Source: Sphingobacterium sp. CZ-UAM
Lineage (GTDB): Bacteria; Bacteroidota; Bacteroidia; Sphingobacteriales; Sphingobacteriaceae
Reading direction: 5' to 3'
Length of the DNA: 64,000 nucleotides
NCBI RefSeq assembly: GCF_002000245.1
Contig: NZ_MTCM01000006.1
Span: forward strand, 124,001 to 188,000
Shown: positions 44,537-53,040 of the stretch, in pieces
Position numbering within the stretch: position 1 is the first letter of the stretch
How the letters are laid out: each line of letters begins with the position of its first letter
Notes under the pieces: generated by a model
What the model was told of the DNA's origin: nothing
The model's database searches: none
The model's input: only the letters and a program-made list of their open reading frames with translations
Program-made: the position numbers and the translations under genes

Positions 44537-45859
44537 TCAATGACCAAGCCAGTGTAAAATCAAGACACCGATCAATCCAATAACAGAAACGAGCGTTTCC
44601 ATCACCGTCCATGAGCGAAATGTATCCTTCACGCTCACTCCAAAATAAGATTTAAACATCCAAAACCCTGGGTCGTTGACGTGTGAGAACATGAGACTGC
44701 CCGCTCCCGTCGCTAGCACCATTAATTCAGGAGTAACATCTCCTGCTCGCACAATGGGGAGCATAATGCCCGCTGCCGTGAGTCCAGCAACACTTGCCGA
44801 ACCGATAACTAGGCGAATGATACCGGCTATTAACCAGGCAAGCACAAGTGGTGACAAACTAAGGTCTGCAGTTAGGTCAGCGATATAGTTCGCTACACCA
44901 CTATCTACCAAAATTTGCTTGAAGGCGCCTGATGCTGCAATGATAAAAAGGATCATCATTATCCCACGGATTGCTTCTTCCACACTTTCTGACTGCTCCC
45001 GCAAACTTTTACCTTGGCGGATTCCCATCGTGTACATCGCCACTAGCGATGCAATCATTAAAGCCACCACCGGGTCACCCAAGAAACGGAGTGTCGTCAG
45101 CCAAGCGGAGCCTTCTGGGAATATGAGATGTGCAAATGACCCAAAAGCAATTAAAATTATTGGAAACAGTCCCGTAAATATACTAATTGCAAATCCGGGA
45201 AGCTCTTTCTTATCTGCTTGATTGTGCTCAGGAAAGAACTCAGCAGGTGGGTTGGTCGGAATACGCTTAAGCATCCTACCAAAGAGTGGTCCACCGATAA
45301 TTATGGCAGGAATTGCCACAACAATGCCATATGCCATTGTCAAACCTATATCCGCATTGTAAGTAACCGCTATGGCTGTAGCTCCCGGATGCGGTGGCAA
45401 ATAACCGTGCGTCACAGACAGCGCTGCCAGCAGTGGAATAGCAACGTAAAGCAAGGGCATTTTATTAGAAGCACATACCATGAAAACAAACGGTACCAAG
45501 ACGATAAAACCGACATTGTAAAATAAAGGAATTCCTACTAAAAAGCCCGTGAGAACCATTGCCCAGGGTAAGTTCTTTCTGCCAAATACCGCCGTTAGTT
45601 TCGTTGTAATCTTTTCTGCAGCGCCCCCCTCCGCCATCAATTTACCCAGTAAAGACCCGAAAGCCAACAAAAGTGCCAACTGGCCCATAGTACTACTTAC
45701 TCCGGTTTCAACAGATTTAAGGATGTCGACGGCATTCATATTCATAGCAAAACCGACCGCAACAGAGGTTATCAGTAATGAAAAGATCGTGTTTAACCTG
45801 ACGACAGTGACTAAAAGAAGTAGCAAAGCTACTCCCAAAATAACGATGATTAGAGGCAT
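44537..45859 (-). CDS. gntP: Gluconate:H+ symporter family permease
   Basis: The 440-residue polytopic membrane protein belongs to the GntP family and has about 12-14 membrane segments. Conserved blocks include SLLGKLMAEGGAAEKIT, GIPLFYNVGFIVLVPF, PPHPGATAIAVTY and FSHVNDPGFWMFKSYFG. It imports gluconate or a related sugar acid with protons. It is downstream of gluconokinase by 16 bases, and the pair would import and phosphorylate gluconate. Confidence 0.93.
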   Translation of the reverse strand: MPLIIVILGVALLLLLVTVVRLNTIFSLLITSVAVGFAMNMNAVDILKSVETGVSSTMGQLALLLAFGSLLGKLMAEGGAAEKITTKLTAVFGRKNLPWAMVLTGFLVGIPLFYNVGFIVLVPFVFMVCASNKMPLLYVAIPLLAALSVTHGYLPPHPGATAIAVTYNADIGLTMAYGIVVAIPAIIIGGPLFGRMLKRIPTNPPAEFFPEHNQADKKELPGFAISIFTGLFPIILIAFGSFAHLIFPEGSAWLTTLRFLGDPVVALMIASLVAMYTMGIRQGKSLREQSESVEEAIRGIMMILFIIAASGAFKQILVDSGVANYIADLTADLSLSPLVLAWLIAGIIRLVIGSASVAGLTAAGIMLPIVRAGDVTPELMVLATGAGSLMFSHVNDPGFWMFKSYFGVSVKDTFRSWTVMETLVSVIGLIGVLILHWLGH

Positions 45860-45875
45860 AATAATTTACAACTAG

Positions 45876-47387
45876 TTAAAACTCACCTTCCAATATATGG
45901 TACAGGCGTTCAAATTTCTGGAAGTTTTTAATATATACGGCATGATTCTCTTCACTCGGTTTGTAATAGTGCTCGGTATCTTGTGTCCCCGCCGCTTGCT
46001 TGTTTTTTACGGAAGGCTCTCCTCGCTGTATACCCAATGCTTCCAAGCCTATCAATGCTGCTCCCCACGCAGAACTTTCTACCGTATTTTTGGTGAATAC
46101 AGGTTTATTGAAAATGTCTGCAAGCATTTGCAACAACAACGATGAACGCGCTAAACCACCGCTTGCAAAGATCGTATGAATGGGGCCAGTGTTCTCTTCC
46201 AATGCGATTCCTACACTGTAAATTGCAAACAACATCCCTTCCATCATGGCCCGCGCAAAGTGCGCCCTGCCATGATGCAGCTGTATCCCAAAATAAACGC
46301 CTTTTGCATTGGAATTCCAATGTGGTGCCCGTTCACCGGTTAAATAGGGCAAGAATATCAAGCCCTCTGCCCCCGGAACGACAGAGTCGACCAAAGCATT
46401 TAACGAGACAGACGAATCTCCATCCGTTTCCATTTGGGTATATTCATGCAAGAAGTTATCTCGAAACCAGTTGCGTAATACACCCCCGTTGTTAACCGCG
46501 CCACCAATTATATATTCATTTGGTCTCAGTAGGTAGGTAAATAACCTTTGTTTTTTTTCTTGATTTGCCTGCGAACTTGCCACGCGAATAGCTCCACTGG
46601 TACCAATAGTTATCGAAGCCACCCCAGGACTTATAGCCCCTACCCCGAGATTAGCCAAACATCCATCGCTACCACCTATAACAAAAGAGGTATCTTGGGG
46701 TATGTGCATCAAGGCCGCGATTTCCTGGCTAGGCATATTTAAAATATAATCGACCGGAACTGGCGATGCTAATTGTTCTTCCGATATGCCCGTCAATTTT
46801 AACGCCTGATCAGACCATATAAGCCGATGTATGTCGAAAAGCCCTGTTGCAGATGCAATGGAATGATCGACCACATAAACACCAAAGAGCCGGTGAAAAA
46901 GAAATTCTTTGATACCGATAAATTTGTGCGACTGCGCAAATAATTTTTGATCATTAGACTTTATCCACATTAATTTGCAAAGCAAAGACATGGGATGTAT
47001 TGGTGTGCCCGTTTGCTGATAAAGTAGCCTGCCTACCTCACTTGCCTCCAAGGCAACCGCGATATCCTCGCTTCTGCGATCTGCCCATATTATGCAATTG
47101 CTAAGTGGCTCTCCCGCCGAGTCAACAGCGATCAGTCCGTGCATAGCACTGCTCACCGAAATGCATACAGGTTTCGGTATTTCGGCACTAGATTGCTTTA
47201 AGCTAATCATGACATATCTAATAGACTCAATACATGCAGCATAAACAACCTCCGGATCTTGCTCGTACCAGCCTTCTGACGGGTTTAATATGGGATAAGG
47301 TATACTATGCTGCGACAAGATGTTACCTTCGTAGTCAAATGCAACAGCTTTCGCAGATGATGTCCCAATGTCTAATCCAATGATCAT
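45876..47387 (-). CDS. gntK: Gluconokinase, FGGY family
   Basis: The 503-residue kinase has the two-lobed FGGY fold, opening with the ATP-binding DIGTSSAKAVAFD. Motifs near the C-terminus include FASGGLARSSLLLQMLADIF and SSAWGAALIG. It phosphorylates gluconate (or another sugar acid) for the pentose phosphate or Entner-Doudoroff pathway. Linkage to a gluconate permease and to the remnant of 6-phosphogluconate dehydrogenase favours gluconate. The exact substrate cannot be told from sequence. Confidence 0.9.
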   Translation of the reverse strand: MIIGLDIGTSSAKAVAFDYEGNILSQHSIPYPILNPSEGWYEQDPEVVYAACIESIRYVMISLKQSSAEIPKPVCISVSSAMHGLIAVDSAGEPLSNCIIWADRRSEDIAVALEASEVGRLLYQQTGTPIHPMSLLCKLMWIKSNDQKLFAQSHKFIGIKEFLFHRLFGVYVVDHSIASATGLFDIHRLIWSDQALKLTGISEEQLASPVPVDYILNMPSQEIAALMHIPQDTSFVIGGSDGCLANLGVGAISPGVASITIGTSGAIRVASSQANQEKKQRLFTYLLRPNEYIIGGAVNNGGVLRNWFRDNFLHEYTQMETDGDSSVSLNALVDSVVPGAEGLIFLPYLTGERAPHWNSNAKGVYFGIQLHHGRAHFARAMMEGMLFAIYSVGIALEENTGPIHTIFASGGLARSSLLLQMLADIFNKPVFTKNTVESSAWGAALIGLEALGIQRGEPSVKNKQAAGTQDTEHYYKPSEENHAVYIKNFQKFERLYHILEGEF

Positions 47388-47567
47388 AAATAAAATTGAT
47401 GTTTAGGAGAGTTCAATATACGGATTATCTGCTAGTTTACAACAAAACACTCAATACCAGCGAAGTAATTGGAGCAAAAAAAGCGCTTCATACCAATCTG
47501 CCGATAATTGCCTTTCATAGTATCAACAAAAATGGTAAATTTCATCTTTGAAAAACGGTATTGAACG

Positions 47568-47722
47568 ATGAGTATAGATAAATTGAATAACTACGATTTT
47601 GGAATAGTTGGACTCGGCGTAATGGGACGTAATTTATTATACAAGCACAACGAGACTATTTTGGCGCACATACCTATGAACGTATTGATCAGGAAAGTAT
47701 CTTTCACACACTTTGGGATTAA
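47568..47722 (+). pseudogene. gnd: 6-phosphogluconate dehydrogenase, internal deletion
   Basis: The 5' end encodes a proper gnd start (NYDFGIVGLGVMGRNLL, cofactor loop). Beyond that, in another frame, follows the C-terminal hallmark IQAQRDYFGAHTYERI and IFHTLWD to a stop at 47720-47722. Roughly 440 codons in between are missing and the junction shifts frame, so no enzyme can be made. It is divergent from the gluconate kinase/permease operon, where gnd would be the next pathway step. Confidence 0.88.
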
Positions 47723-47765
47723 GGGAAAAAGCTTGAATATTCGATGTAATCTTTGTTTAAAACGC

Positions 47766-47799
47766 AAAAAAGCGGCTTTATATAAAAAAGCCGCTTTTT
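47766..47799 (+). terminator. Terminator downstream of the gnd remnant
   Basis: AAAAAGCGGCTT and AAGCCGCTTTTT form a strong stem. The T-run on the right shows rightward use, consistent with a former gnd transcription unit. A-run symmetry permits leftward use as well. Confidence 0.85.
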
Positions 47800-47807
47800 A
47801 TAACTGA

Positions 47808-47878
47808 TTCTCCTATCGAGATGAACCAATGACCTACTTGTTACAAGTCAGTTACTCTACCAGCTGAGCTCAAGAGAC
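47808..47878 (-). pseudogene. Decayed tRNA-Thr (anticodon UGU)
   Basis: On the minus strand the sequence has the tRNA D-arm GCTCAGCTGGTAGAG and an anticodon loop CTTGTAA (TGT anticodon). The acceptor stem still pairs at six of seven positions. The anticodon stem is broken at two pairs (ACTGA with CAAGT) and the T-arm is one base short and altered (TTCATCT in place of TTCGACTC). It resembles the Bacteroidota tRNA-Thr but is 71 rather than 73 bases long and unlikely to function. Confidence 0.75.
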
Positions 47879-47994
47879 TACCGATAAAGTTTCTGATTTC
47901 TGTACTGCAAATATCGGGATCGGACAAAAACTTGTAGCGTATGATTATATGCTATAGACTAATCGCCTACATTTACACTTCGTTGATTTAGAAG

Positions 47995-49626
47995 CTATCG
48001 TTCAATATCCTTTAAACTGTTCATTTTCTTATATTCCAGGAATCCTTTTATATCCTCAAAATGTTCACGGACACGCTTATTTCCAAACTCAAATACTTTC
48101 TCCGCTAAGCCGTCCAAAAAGTCACGGTCGTGTGAAACAAGGATCAATGTACCATCAAAATCCTTTAAAGCATCTTTGATAATATCCTTGGTCTTCATGT
48201 CCAAATGGTTGGTCGGCTCATCGAGGATCAACACATTCACGGGCTCCAAAAGTAGTTTTATCATCGCCAGACGAGTTCGCTCACCACCAGATAATACTTT
48301 AACCTTTTTCGTCGTGTCATCCCCGCTGAACATAAAAGCCCCCAGAAGATCTTTCATTTTTACGCGCACATCGCCCACTGCAATTTGGTCGATGGTATCA
48401 AAAACAGTCAGTTCGCCATCCAATAAAGCGGCTTGATTCTGGGCAAAGTAACCGATTTTGGCATTATGGCCTATTTTCAATGTACCTTCAAAATCTATTT
48501 CGCCCATAATCGCTTTGATCATGGTTGATTTACCCTCACCGTTCTTACCTACAAAAGCAACTTTTTCTCCGCGTTCAATCACCATATTGGCTTTTTGGAA
48601 TACGACATGATCGTCATATGCTTTGCTAAGATCTTCCACAATCACAGGATATTGCCCCGAGCGTGGTGAAGGGGGAAATTTCAGACGCAAGGCCGAAGTA
48701 TCAACTTCATCAATTTCGATAATTTCCAGCTTTTCCAACATCTTAACACGTGACTGCACCTGCAAGGTTTTCGAATAAGTACCTCTAAAACGGTCAATGA
48801 ATTCCTGATTGTCAGCAATAAAACGTTGCTGCTCCTCATAAGCTTTCAATTGATGCTGACGTCTTTCCTGACGCAGTTCCAAGTAATGGCTATACTTGGC
48901 TCTATAGTCATAAATACGCCCCATCGTCACCTCAATGGTACGGTTGGTAATATTATCGACAAAGGCTCTATCGTGTGAAATAACAATAACTGCTTTGGCC
49001 GAATTGACAAGGAAATCCTCCAGCCATTGGATACTCTCGATATCCATATGGTTGGTCGGCTCATCCAACAAAATCAGATCCGGTTTTTTTAATAATATTT
49101 TAGCTAGTTCGATACGCATACGCCATCCTCCGGAAAACTCCGAAGTCTGTCTGGTAAAATCCGATCGCTCAAAACCAAGCCCTTTCAGCACCTTTTCTAC
49201 CTCTGCATCGTAATTGACCTCTTCGATCGAATAAAACTTCTCACTCAGTTCCGACACCCGCTCAATCAATTGCATGTAATCATCCGTCTCATAATCCGTA
49301 CGGATATTCAGCTGCTCGTTCAGCTGCTCCAATTCATCCCGCATGCCGTAAACCTCCTCGAAAGCTTTCGAGGTCTCCTCAAAGACAGTTACATTGTCCT
49401 CGGTCAGCAAATGCTGCGGTAGATAGGCAATAACCGCGTCTTTTGGACCTGCGACATTACCCGTTGTAGGCTTACCCACGCCAGCGATAATTTTCAACAG
49501 GGTAGATTTACCCGCACCGTTCTTACCCATCAATGCAATCTTATCATTCTCATTGATCGAGAAAGATACATCCGAAAAAAGAGTCGTTCCCCCAAAGGAA
49601 ACAGAAATATTATTTACGTCAATCAC
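47995..49626 (-). CDS. ABC-F family ATPase
   Basis: The 543-residue protein has two ABC modules without membrane parts, typical of ABC-F ribosome-associated ATPases. Each module has Walker A (GKNGAGKST and GKNGEGKST), a signature (SGGWRMR and SGGERTR) and Walker B with DEPTNH. The linker rich in charged residues separates them. I chose the GTG at 49624-49626 as start because a TATCTTTG box (49657-49650) lies 23 bases ahead. A longer start to 49683 would overlap that box. ABC-F proteins act on ribosomes and some confer antibiotic resistance. Confidence 0.9.
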   Translation of the reverse strand: MIDVNNISVSFGGTTLFSDVSFSINENDKIALMGKNGAGKSTLLKIIAGVGKPTTGNVAGPKDAVIAYLPQHLLTEDNVTVFEETSKAFEEVYGMRDELEQLNEQLNIRTDYETDDYMQLIERVSELSEKFYSIEEVNYDAEVEKVLKGLGFERSDFTRQTSEFSGGWRMRIELAKILLKKPDLILLDEPTNHMDIESIQWLEDFLVNSAKAVIVISHDRAFVDNITNRTIEVTMGRIYDYRAKYSHYLELRQERRQHQLKAYEEQQRFIADNQEFIDRFRGTYSKTLQVQSRVKMLEKLEIIEIDEVDTSALRLKFPPSPRSGQYPVIVEDLSKAYDDHVVFQKANMVIERGEKVAFVGKNGEGKSTMIKAIMGEIDFEGTLKIGHNAKIGYFAQNQAALLDGELTVFDTIDQIAVGDVRVKMKDLLGAFMFSGDDTTKKVKVLSGGERTRLAMIKLLLEPVNVLILDEPTNHLDMKTKDIIKDALKDFDGTLILVSHDRDFLDGLAEKVFEFGNKRVREHFEDIKGFLEYKKMNSLKDIER

Positions 49627-49649
49627 TGTATGTACACTTAAATTTGCCA

Positions 49650-49657
49650 CAAAGATA
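49650..49657 (-). promoter_or_regulatory. Candidate -7 box of the ABC-F gene
   Basis: TATCTTTG on the minus strand, 23 bases ahead of the chosen GTG start, matches the Bacteroidota -7 element. It supports the shorter start. No TTG was found at ideal spacing. Confidence 0.45.
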
Positions 49658-49698
49658 AGCGAATCAATCTTATAAATAGACAATGGATCATTTTTGTG

Positions 49699-49706
49699 TA
49701 TCTTTG
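49699..49706 (+). promoter_or_regulatory. Candidate -7 box of trmD
   Basis: TATCTTTG ends 4 bases before the trmD ATG. Transcription would start within or just at the coding region, implying a very short or absent leader. No clear -33 TTTG was identified. Confidence 0.4.
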
Positions 49707-49710
49707 CGCC

Positions 49711-50388
49711 ATGCGTTTTGATATTATTACGGTCCTACCAGACCTTTTGGAAAGTCCATTTGCACACTCTATTTTGCAACGTGCAAAGAATAAAGGCCTC
49801 GCGGAGATATATGTACACAATTTAAGAGATTACTCAACAAATAAGCACAAAAGTGTGGACGATTACCCCTATGGCGGTGGCTCCGGCATGGTGTTACAGA
49901 TCGAACCCTTCGCCAAGTGCATTGAACAATTACAGGCCGAACGGACATACGATGAAATCATCTATATGACTCCCGATGGTGAAACATTCAATCAGGATAT
50001 TGCAAATGGGCTCTCGACCAAAAGTAACATGATGATTCTCTGTGGCCACTACAAAGGTATAGACCAACGCATCCGGGATATATATGTGACAAAGGAAATC
50101 TCGGTAGGTGATTATGTGCTGTCTGGTGGCGAACTTCCGGCAGCAATTGTTACAGACGCGATTATCCGTCTGATTCCCGGAGTTTTGTCCGATGAAACCT
50201 CCGCACTTTCGGATTCTTTTCAGGACGGATTGCTCGATGCGCCGATCTATACACGCCCCGCAGACTGGAAAGGGCACAAAGTACCCGAGATTTTGCTCAG
50301 TGGACATGAAGTAAACATCGCTACCTGGAAGCATGAACAACAGCTAAAAAGAACTCAGGAAAGACGTCCTGATTTATTAAATGATTAA
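49711..50388 (+). CDS. trmD: tRNA (guanine-N1)-methyltransferase
   Basis: The 225-residue SPOUT-fold enzyme methylates G37 of tRNAs reading CNN codons, preventing frameshifts. The start at MRFDIITVLP (ATG at 49711) is the usual one. The knot region ILCGHYKGIDQRI and the following SVGDYVLSGGELPA are intact. Unusually it is not next to the rimM or rplS genes with which it is often encoded. Confidence 0.96.
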   Translation: MRFDIITVLPDLLESPFAHSILQRAKNKGLAEIYVHNLRDYSTNKHKSVDDYPYGGGSGMVLQIEPFAKCIEQLQAERTYDEIIYMTPDGETFNQDIANGLSTKSNMMILCGHYKGIDQRIRDIYVTKEISVGDYVLSGGELPAAIVTDAIIRLIPGVLSDETSALSDSFQDGLLDAPIYTRPADWKGHKVPEILLSGHEVNIATWKHEQQLKRTQERRPDLLND

Positions 50389-50425
50389 GAAATAAGGTAT
50401 ATTTTTGTTTTTTTATCACAAAAAG

Positions 50426-50455
50426 TTTGCTTATTTATTTTTTTTTATAAATTTG
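50426..50455 (+). promoter_or_regulatory. Promoter of the trp leader
   Basis: TTTG at 50426-50429 and TAAATTTG at 50448-50455 are 18 bases apart, close to the Bacteroidota consensus. Transcription would start near 50461, almost at the leader-peptide ATG. Confidence 0.65.
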
Positions 50456-50462
50456 TGTAATA

Positions 50463-50540
50463 ATGACACGAAGATATACAAATACAAATTGGTGGTGGCC
50501 TGGAGCAATAAGCATCGGGAATCAATTGGTATTGTCATAA
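50463..50540 (+). CDS. trpL: Tryptophan-operon leader peptide
   Basis: A 25-codon reading frame starts with ATG at 50463 and has three adjacent Trp codons (TGG TGG TGG) at positions 10-12, then a TAA stop at 50538-50540. Ribosome stalling at these codons when Trp is scarce would favour the antiterminator helix downstream. It lies right after a strong promoter and before trpE. Confidence 0.8.
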   Translation: MTRRYTNTNWWWPGAISIGNQLVLS

Positions 50541-50609
50541 TATTTCATAATCAACCAAAACCATTTATGGAAATTCCAAACCCGATGCTAACCCGTATCG
50601 GGTTTTTTT
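50511..50609 (+). promoter_or_regulatory. trp attenuator (antiterminator and terminator)
   Basis: AGCATCGGG (50511-50519) can pair with CCCGATGCT (50581-50589), forming an antiterminator. Alternatively AAACCCGAT (50578-50586) pairs with ATCGGGTTT (50597-50605) followed by T residues, forming a terminator. The two helices share the middle segment and so are mutually exclusive, as in classic Trp attenuation. Confidence 0.8.
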
Positions 50610-50645
50610 ATGTATAAAAATTATCAACGCGAATAAAAGAATAAA

Positions 50646-52049
50646 ATGAAGTATAAATTCAAAACACAGAGCAGAAAGTTGCTCGCCGACACAACAACAC
50701 CGGTGAGTATTTATCTTCGATTACGGGATATCTTTCCAAATTCACTGCTATTGGAAAGTTCCGACTACCATAGCCGTGACAACAATATCAGCTATATCTG
50801 TTGCCAGCCCATTGCAGGGATCCAGCTGGATGAGCGCGAGTTGACCTTAACCTATCCCGGAAAAGAACGGATTGTCAAAAACGCCCAAGAAATCGAATTG
50901 CGTCAGGAGGTTTCCGATTTCCGGAATTCTTTTGAAGATTCGACGGTAGCCGAACTGAACCTCATCTCAAACGGGCTATTCGGATACTTTACATTTGACT
51001 GCATTGAACATTTTGAGGATATCAAACTGACAACAGCTATCGATCCGGCCCGGAAAATACCGTTTATGCAGTATCACGTCTACAAATATGTGATCGCCAT
51101 CGACCATTTCCGTAATCAGCTTTATATCTTCGAACACCTTTTGGAAGATGAGGAGTCCGAGCTGGAACGCATGCAATTCCTAATCCAGAACAAAAATTTC
51201 CCGGAATACACATTCAAGTTAGCGGGAGAGGAAAGTTCCAATCGTAGCGATGAGGAACACCGTCAACTGGTCAAGAAGATGAAGGAACATATCCAACGTG
51301 GCGATGTCTTCCAGATCGTTCCGTCCCGTGGTTTCCGGACCCCGTTCTCGGGCGACGAATTTAATGTCTACCGCGCATTACGCTCGATTAACCCCTCGCC
51401 TTACCTTTTCTATTTTGATTATGGTGACTTTAAACTATTTGGATCCTCGCCCGAAGCACAATTGCGCATCCACGGCAAGCAGGCGACAATCTTCCCGATT
51501 GCCGGAACATTCAAGAGAACTGGAAACATGGAAGAAGACCAAAAGATTGCCTCCAGACTAAAACAAGATCCAAAGGAAACCTCCGAGCATGTGATGTTGG
51601 TAGACCTTGCCCGTAATGACCTGAGCAGACACTGTACCCAGGTTAAAGTGGAGTCCTATATGGAACCACAATACTACTCACATATCATCCATTTGGTATC
51701 AAAAGTAACAGGGGTATTAAAAGATAATATCAATCCATTCGATATTGTGGGAGATACCTACCCGGCTGGAACACTCTCCGGAGCTCCAAAGCACATGGCA
51801 TTGACACTCATTGACCGCTACGAAGGATTGCAGCGCTCGTTCTATTCTGGAGCAATTGGCTTTATGGGTTTCAATGGGGATTTCAATCATGCCATCATGA
51901 TTCGCTCGTTCCTGAGCAAACAAAACACCTTACATTATCAGGCCGGAGGCGGAATTGTACTAGATTCTGATCCGGAAATGGAACTCCAGGAAGTGAACAA
52001 CAAAATAGCTGCTTTGCGAAAAGCATTACAATTAGCAGAAACGTTATGA
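50646..52049 (+). CDS. trpE: Anthranilate synthase component I
   Basis: The 467-residue enzyme converts chorismate and ammonia to anthranilate with the TrpG glutaminase. The C-terminal half shows chorismate-binding motifs (EEHRQLVKKMKEHIQRGDVFQIVPSR, FKLFGSSPEAQLR and DLARNDLSRHC, then GGGIVLDSDP). The N-terminal half carries the presumed Trp feedback site. Its last bases overlap the chorismate mutase-like gene (ATGA). Expression is probably under Trp attenuation. Confidence 0.96.
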   Translation: MKYKFKTQSRKLLADTTTPVSIYLRLRDIFPNSLLLESSDYHSRDNNISYICCQPIAGIQLDERELTLTYPGKERIVKNAQEIELRQEVSDFRNSFEDSTVAELNLISNGLFGYFTFDCIEHFEDIKLTTAIDPARKIPFMQYHVYKYVIAIDHFRNQLYIFEHLLEDEESELERMQFLIQNKNFPEYTFKLAGEESSNRSDEEHRQLVKKMKEHIQRGDVFQIVPSRGFRTPFSGDEFNVYRALRSINPSPYLFYFDYGDFKLFGSSPEAQLRIHGKQATIFPIAGTFKRTGNMEEDQKIASRLKQDPKETSEHVMLVDLARNDLSRHCTQVKVESYMEPQYYSHIIHLVSKVTGVLKDNINPFDIVGDTYPAGTLSGAPKHMALTLIDRYEGLQRSFYSGAIGFMGFNGDFNHAIMIRSFLSKQNTLHYQAGGGIVLDSDPEMELQEVNNKIAALRKALQLAETL

Positions 52050-52339
52050 TCAGACCATTAGAATATTGTGTCAATACCCAGCATATTAATGCTTCGATAG
52101 ATACCATCGACAACCGCATCGTTGAATTGCTTGCCTTACGGAAGACCTATCTCAATAAGGCAAAAGTATTGCAGGATGATACAGATAATGAACAAAATAG
52201 GATAAAAAATATCAGCAGCAATCAAATAACATTGGCAAAGAGATTCGATCTGCCCGTAGAATTTGTCCGTGCGATATTTCAGGAAATAGATAATTACTTT
52301 AATCAGGACTATACAACAAGAGGTTATGAGCAACAATAA
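52046..52339 (+). CDS. Chorismate mutase-like (AroQ fold) protein
   Basis: The 97-residue all-helical protein has the pattern of AroQ-type chorismate mutases: an ASIDTIDNRIVELLALR start, KAKVL with the catalytic-type lysine, EQNRI, and FVRAIFQEIDNYF at the end. It overlaps trpE by four bases and trpG by 14, so it is translated with them. A free-standing mutase between trpE and trpG is unusual. It might divert chorismate to prephenate or regulate anthranilate synthase. Activity is an inference. Confidence 0.7.
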   Translation: MIRPLEYCVNTQHINASIDTIDNRIVELLALRKTYLNKAKVLQDDTDNEQNRIKNISSNQITLAKRFDLPVEFVRAIFQEIDNYFNQDYTTRGYEQQ

Positions 52340-52898
52340 AATCGTTGTCATTGACAATTACGATTCATTCACCTACAATTTGGTTCATTTGCTCCAGGAG
52401 TTGGGACAGGGCTATGTGGTGTTGAGAAATGATAAATTCAAACTAGAGGAACTAGAAGCATTCGATAAAATCCTACTTTCCCCCGGCCCTGGAATTCCCG
52501 AAGAGGCGGGCTTATTGCTTGACGTGATCCGCACCTATGCGCCACAAAAGAGTATATTAGGTATCTGTTTGGGTCAACAGGCAATCGCCGAAGTATTTGG
52601 CGGCACATTATTTAATATGGAAAAGCCGCTACATGGAGTTGCAACCAACATTATCGTAACCGATGAATCCGAAAAGCTATTTCAGGATTTTCCGAAAGAT
52701 TCCAAAATAGGACGCTACCATTCATGGGCAGTGAACAAAGATACCTTGCCAGGTACACTTAAAGTGACAGCAGTAGACGAGAATGGTATCATCATGGCAC
52801 TGACACATACGGAGTATGATGTGCGAGGCATGCAGTTCCATCCGGAATCTGTACTGACAACAAATGGGAAAAAATTAATTGAAAACTGGTTATCTTAG
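52326..52898 (+). CDS. trpG: Anthranilate synthase component II (glutamine amidotransferase)
   Basis: The 190-residue class I glutaminase supplies ammonia to TrpE. The catalytic triad is Cys81 (GICLGQQA) with His and Glu in MQFHPES near residues 171-175. It opens with the family's IDNYDSFTYNLVHL. It overlaps the chorismate mutase-like gene by 14 bases. It could also serve a para-aminobenzoate synthase, but the operon with trpE settles the main role. Confidence 0.95.
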   Translation: MSNNKIVVIDNYDSFTYNLVHLLQELGQGYVVLRNDKFKLEELEAFDKILLSPGPGIPEEAGLLLDVIRTYAPQKSILGICLGQQAIAEVFGGTLFNMEKPLHGVATNIIVTDESEKLFQDFPKDSKIGRYHSWAVNKDTLPGTLKVTAVDENGIIMALTHTEYDVRGMQFHPESVLTTNGKKLIENWLS

Positions 52899-53040
52899 TA
52901 TAGCATATTGAGATAGGAGTATTTAGACATTACCTTTACAAGATTACGTCTCACTGAGTCGTGTAAATGATCACCTATGTACAGGAACACAGCAAAGTAC
53001 TAAAATCTCAATACTCAATACTAATATCTTACTACTACAA

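Noticed and set aside
47995..49683. Longer start for the ABC-F gene at 49683
   Set aside because: It would add 19 residues unlike the family and run across a candidate -7 box at 49657-49650.
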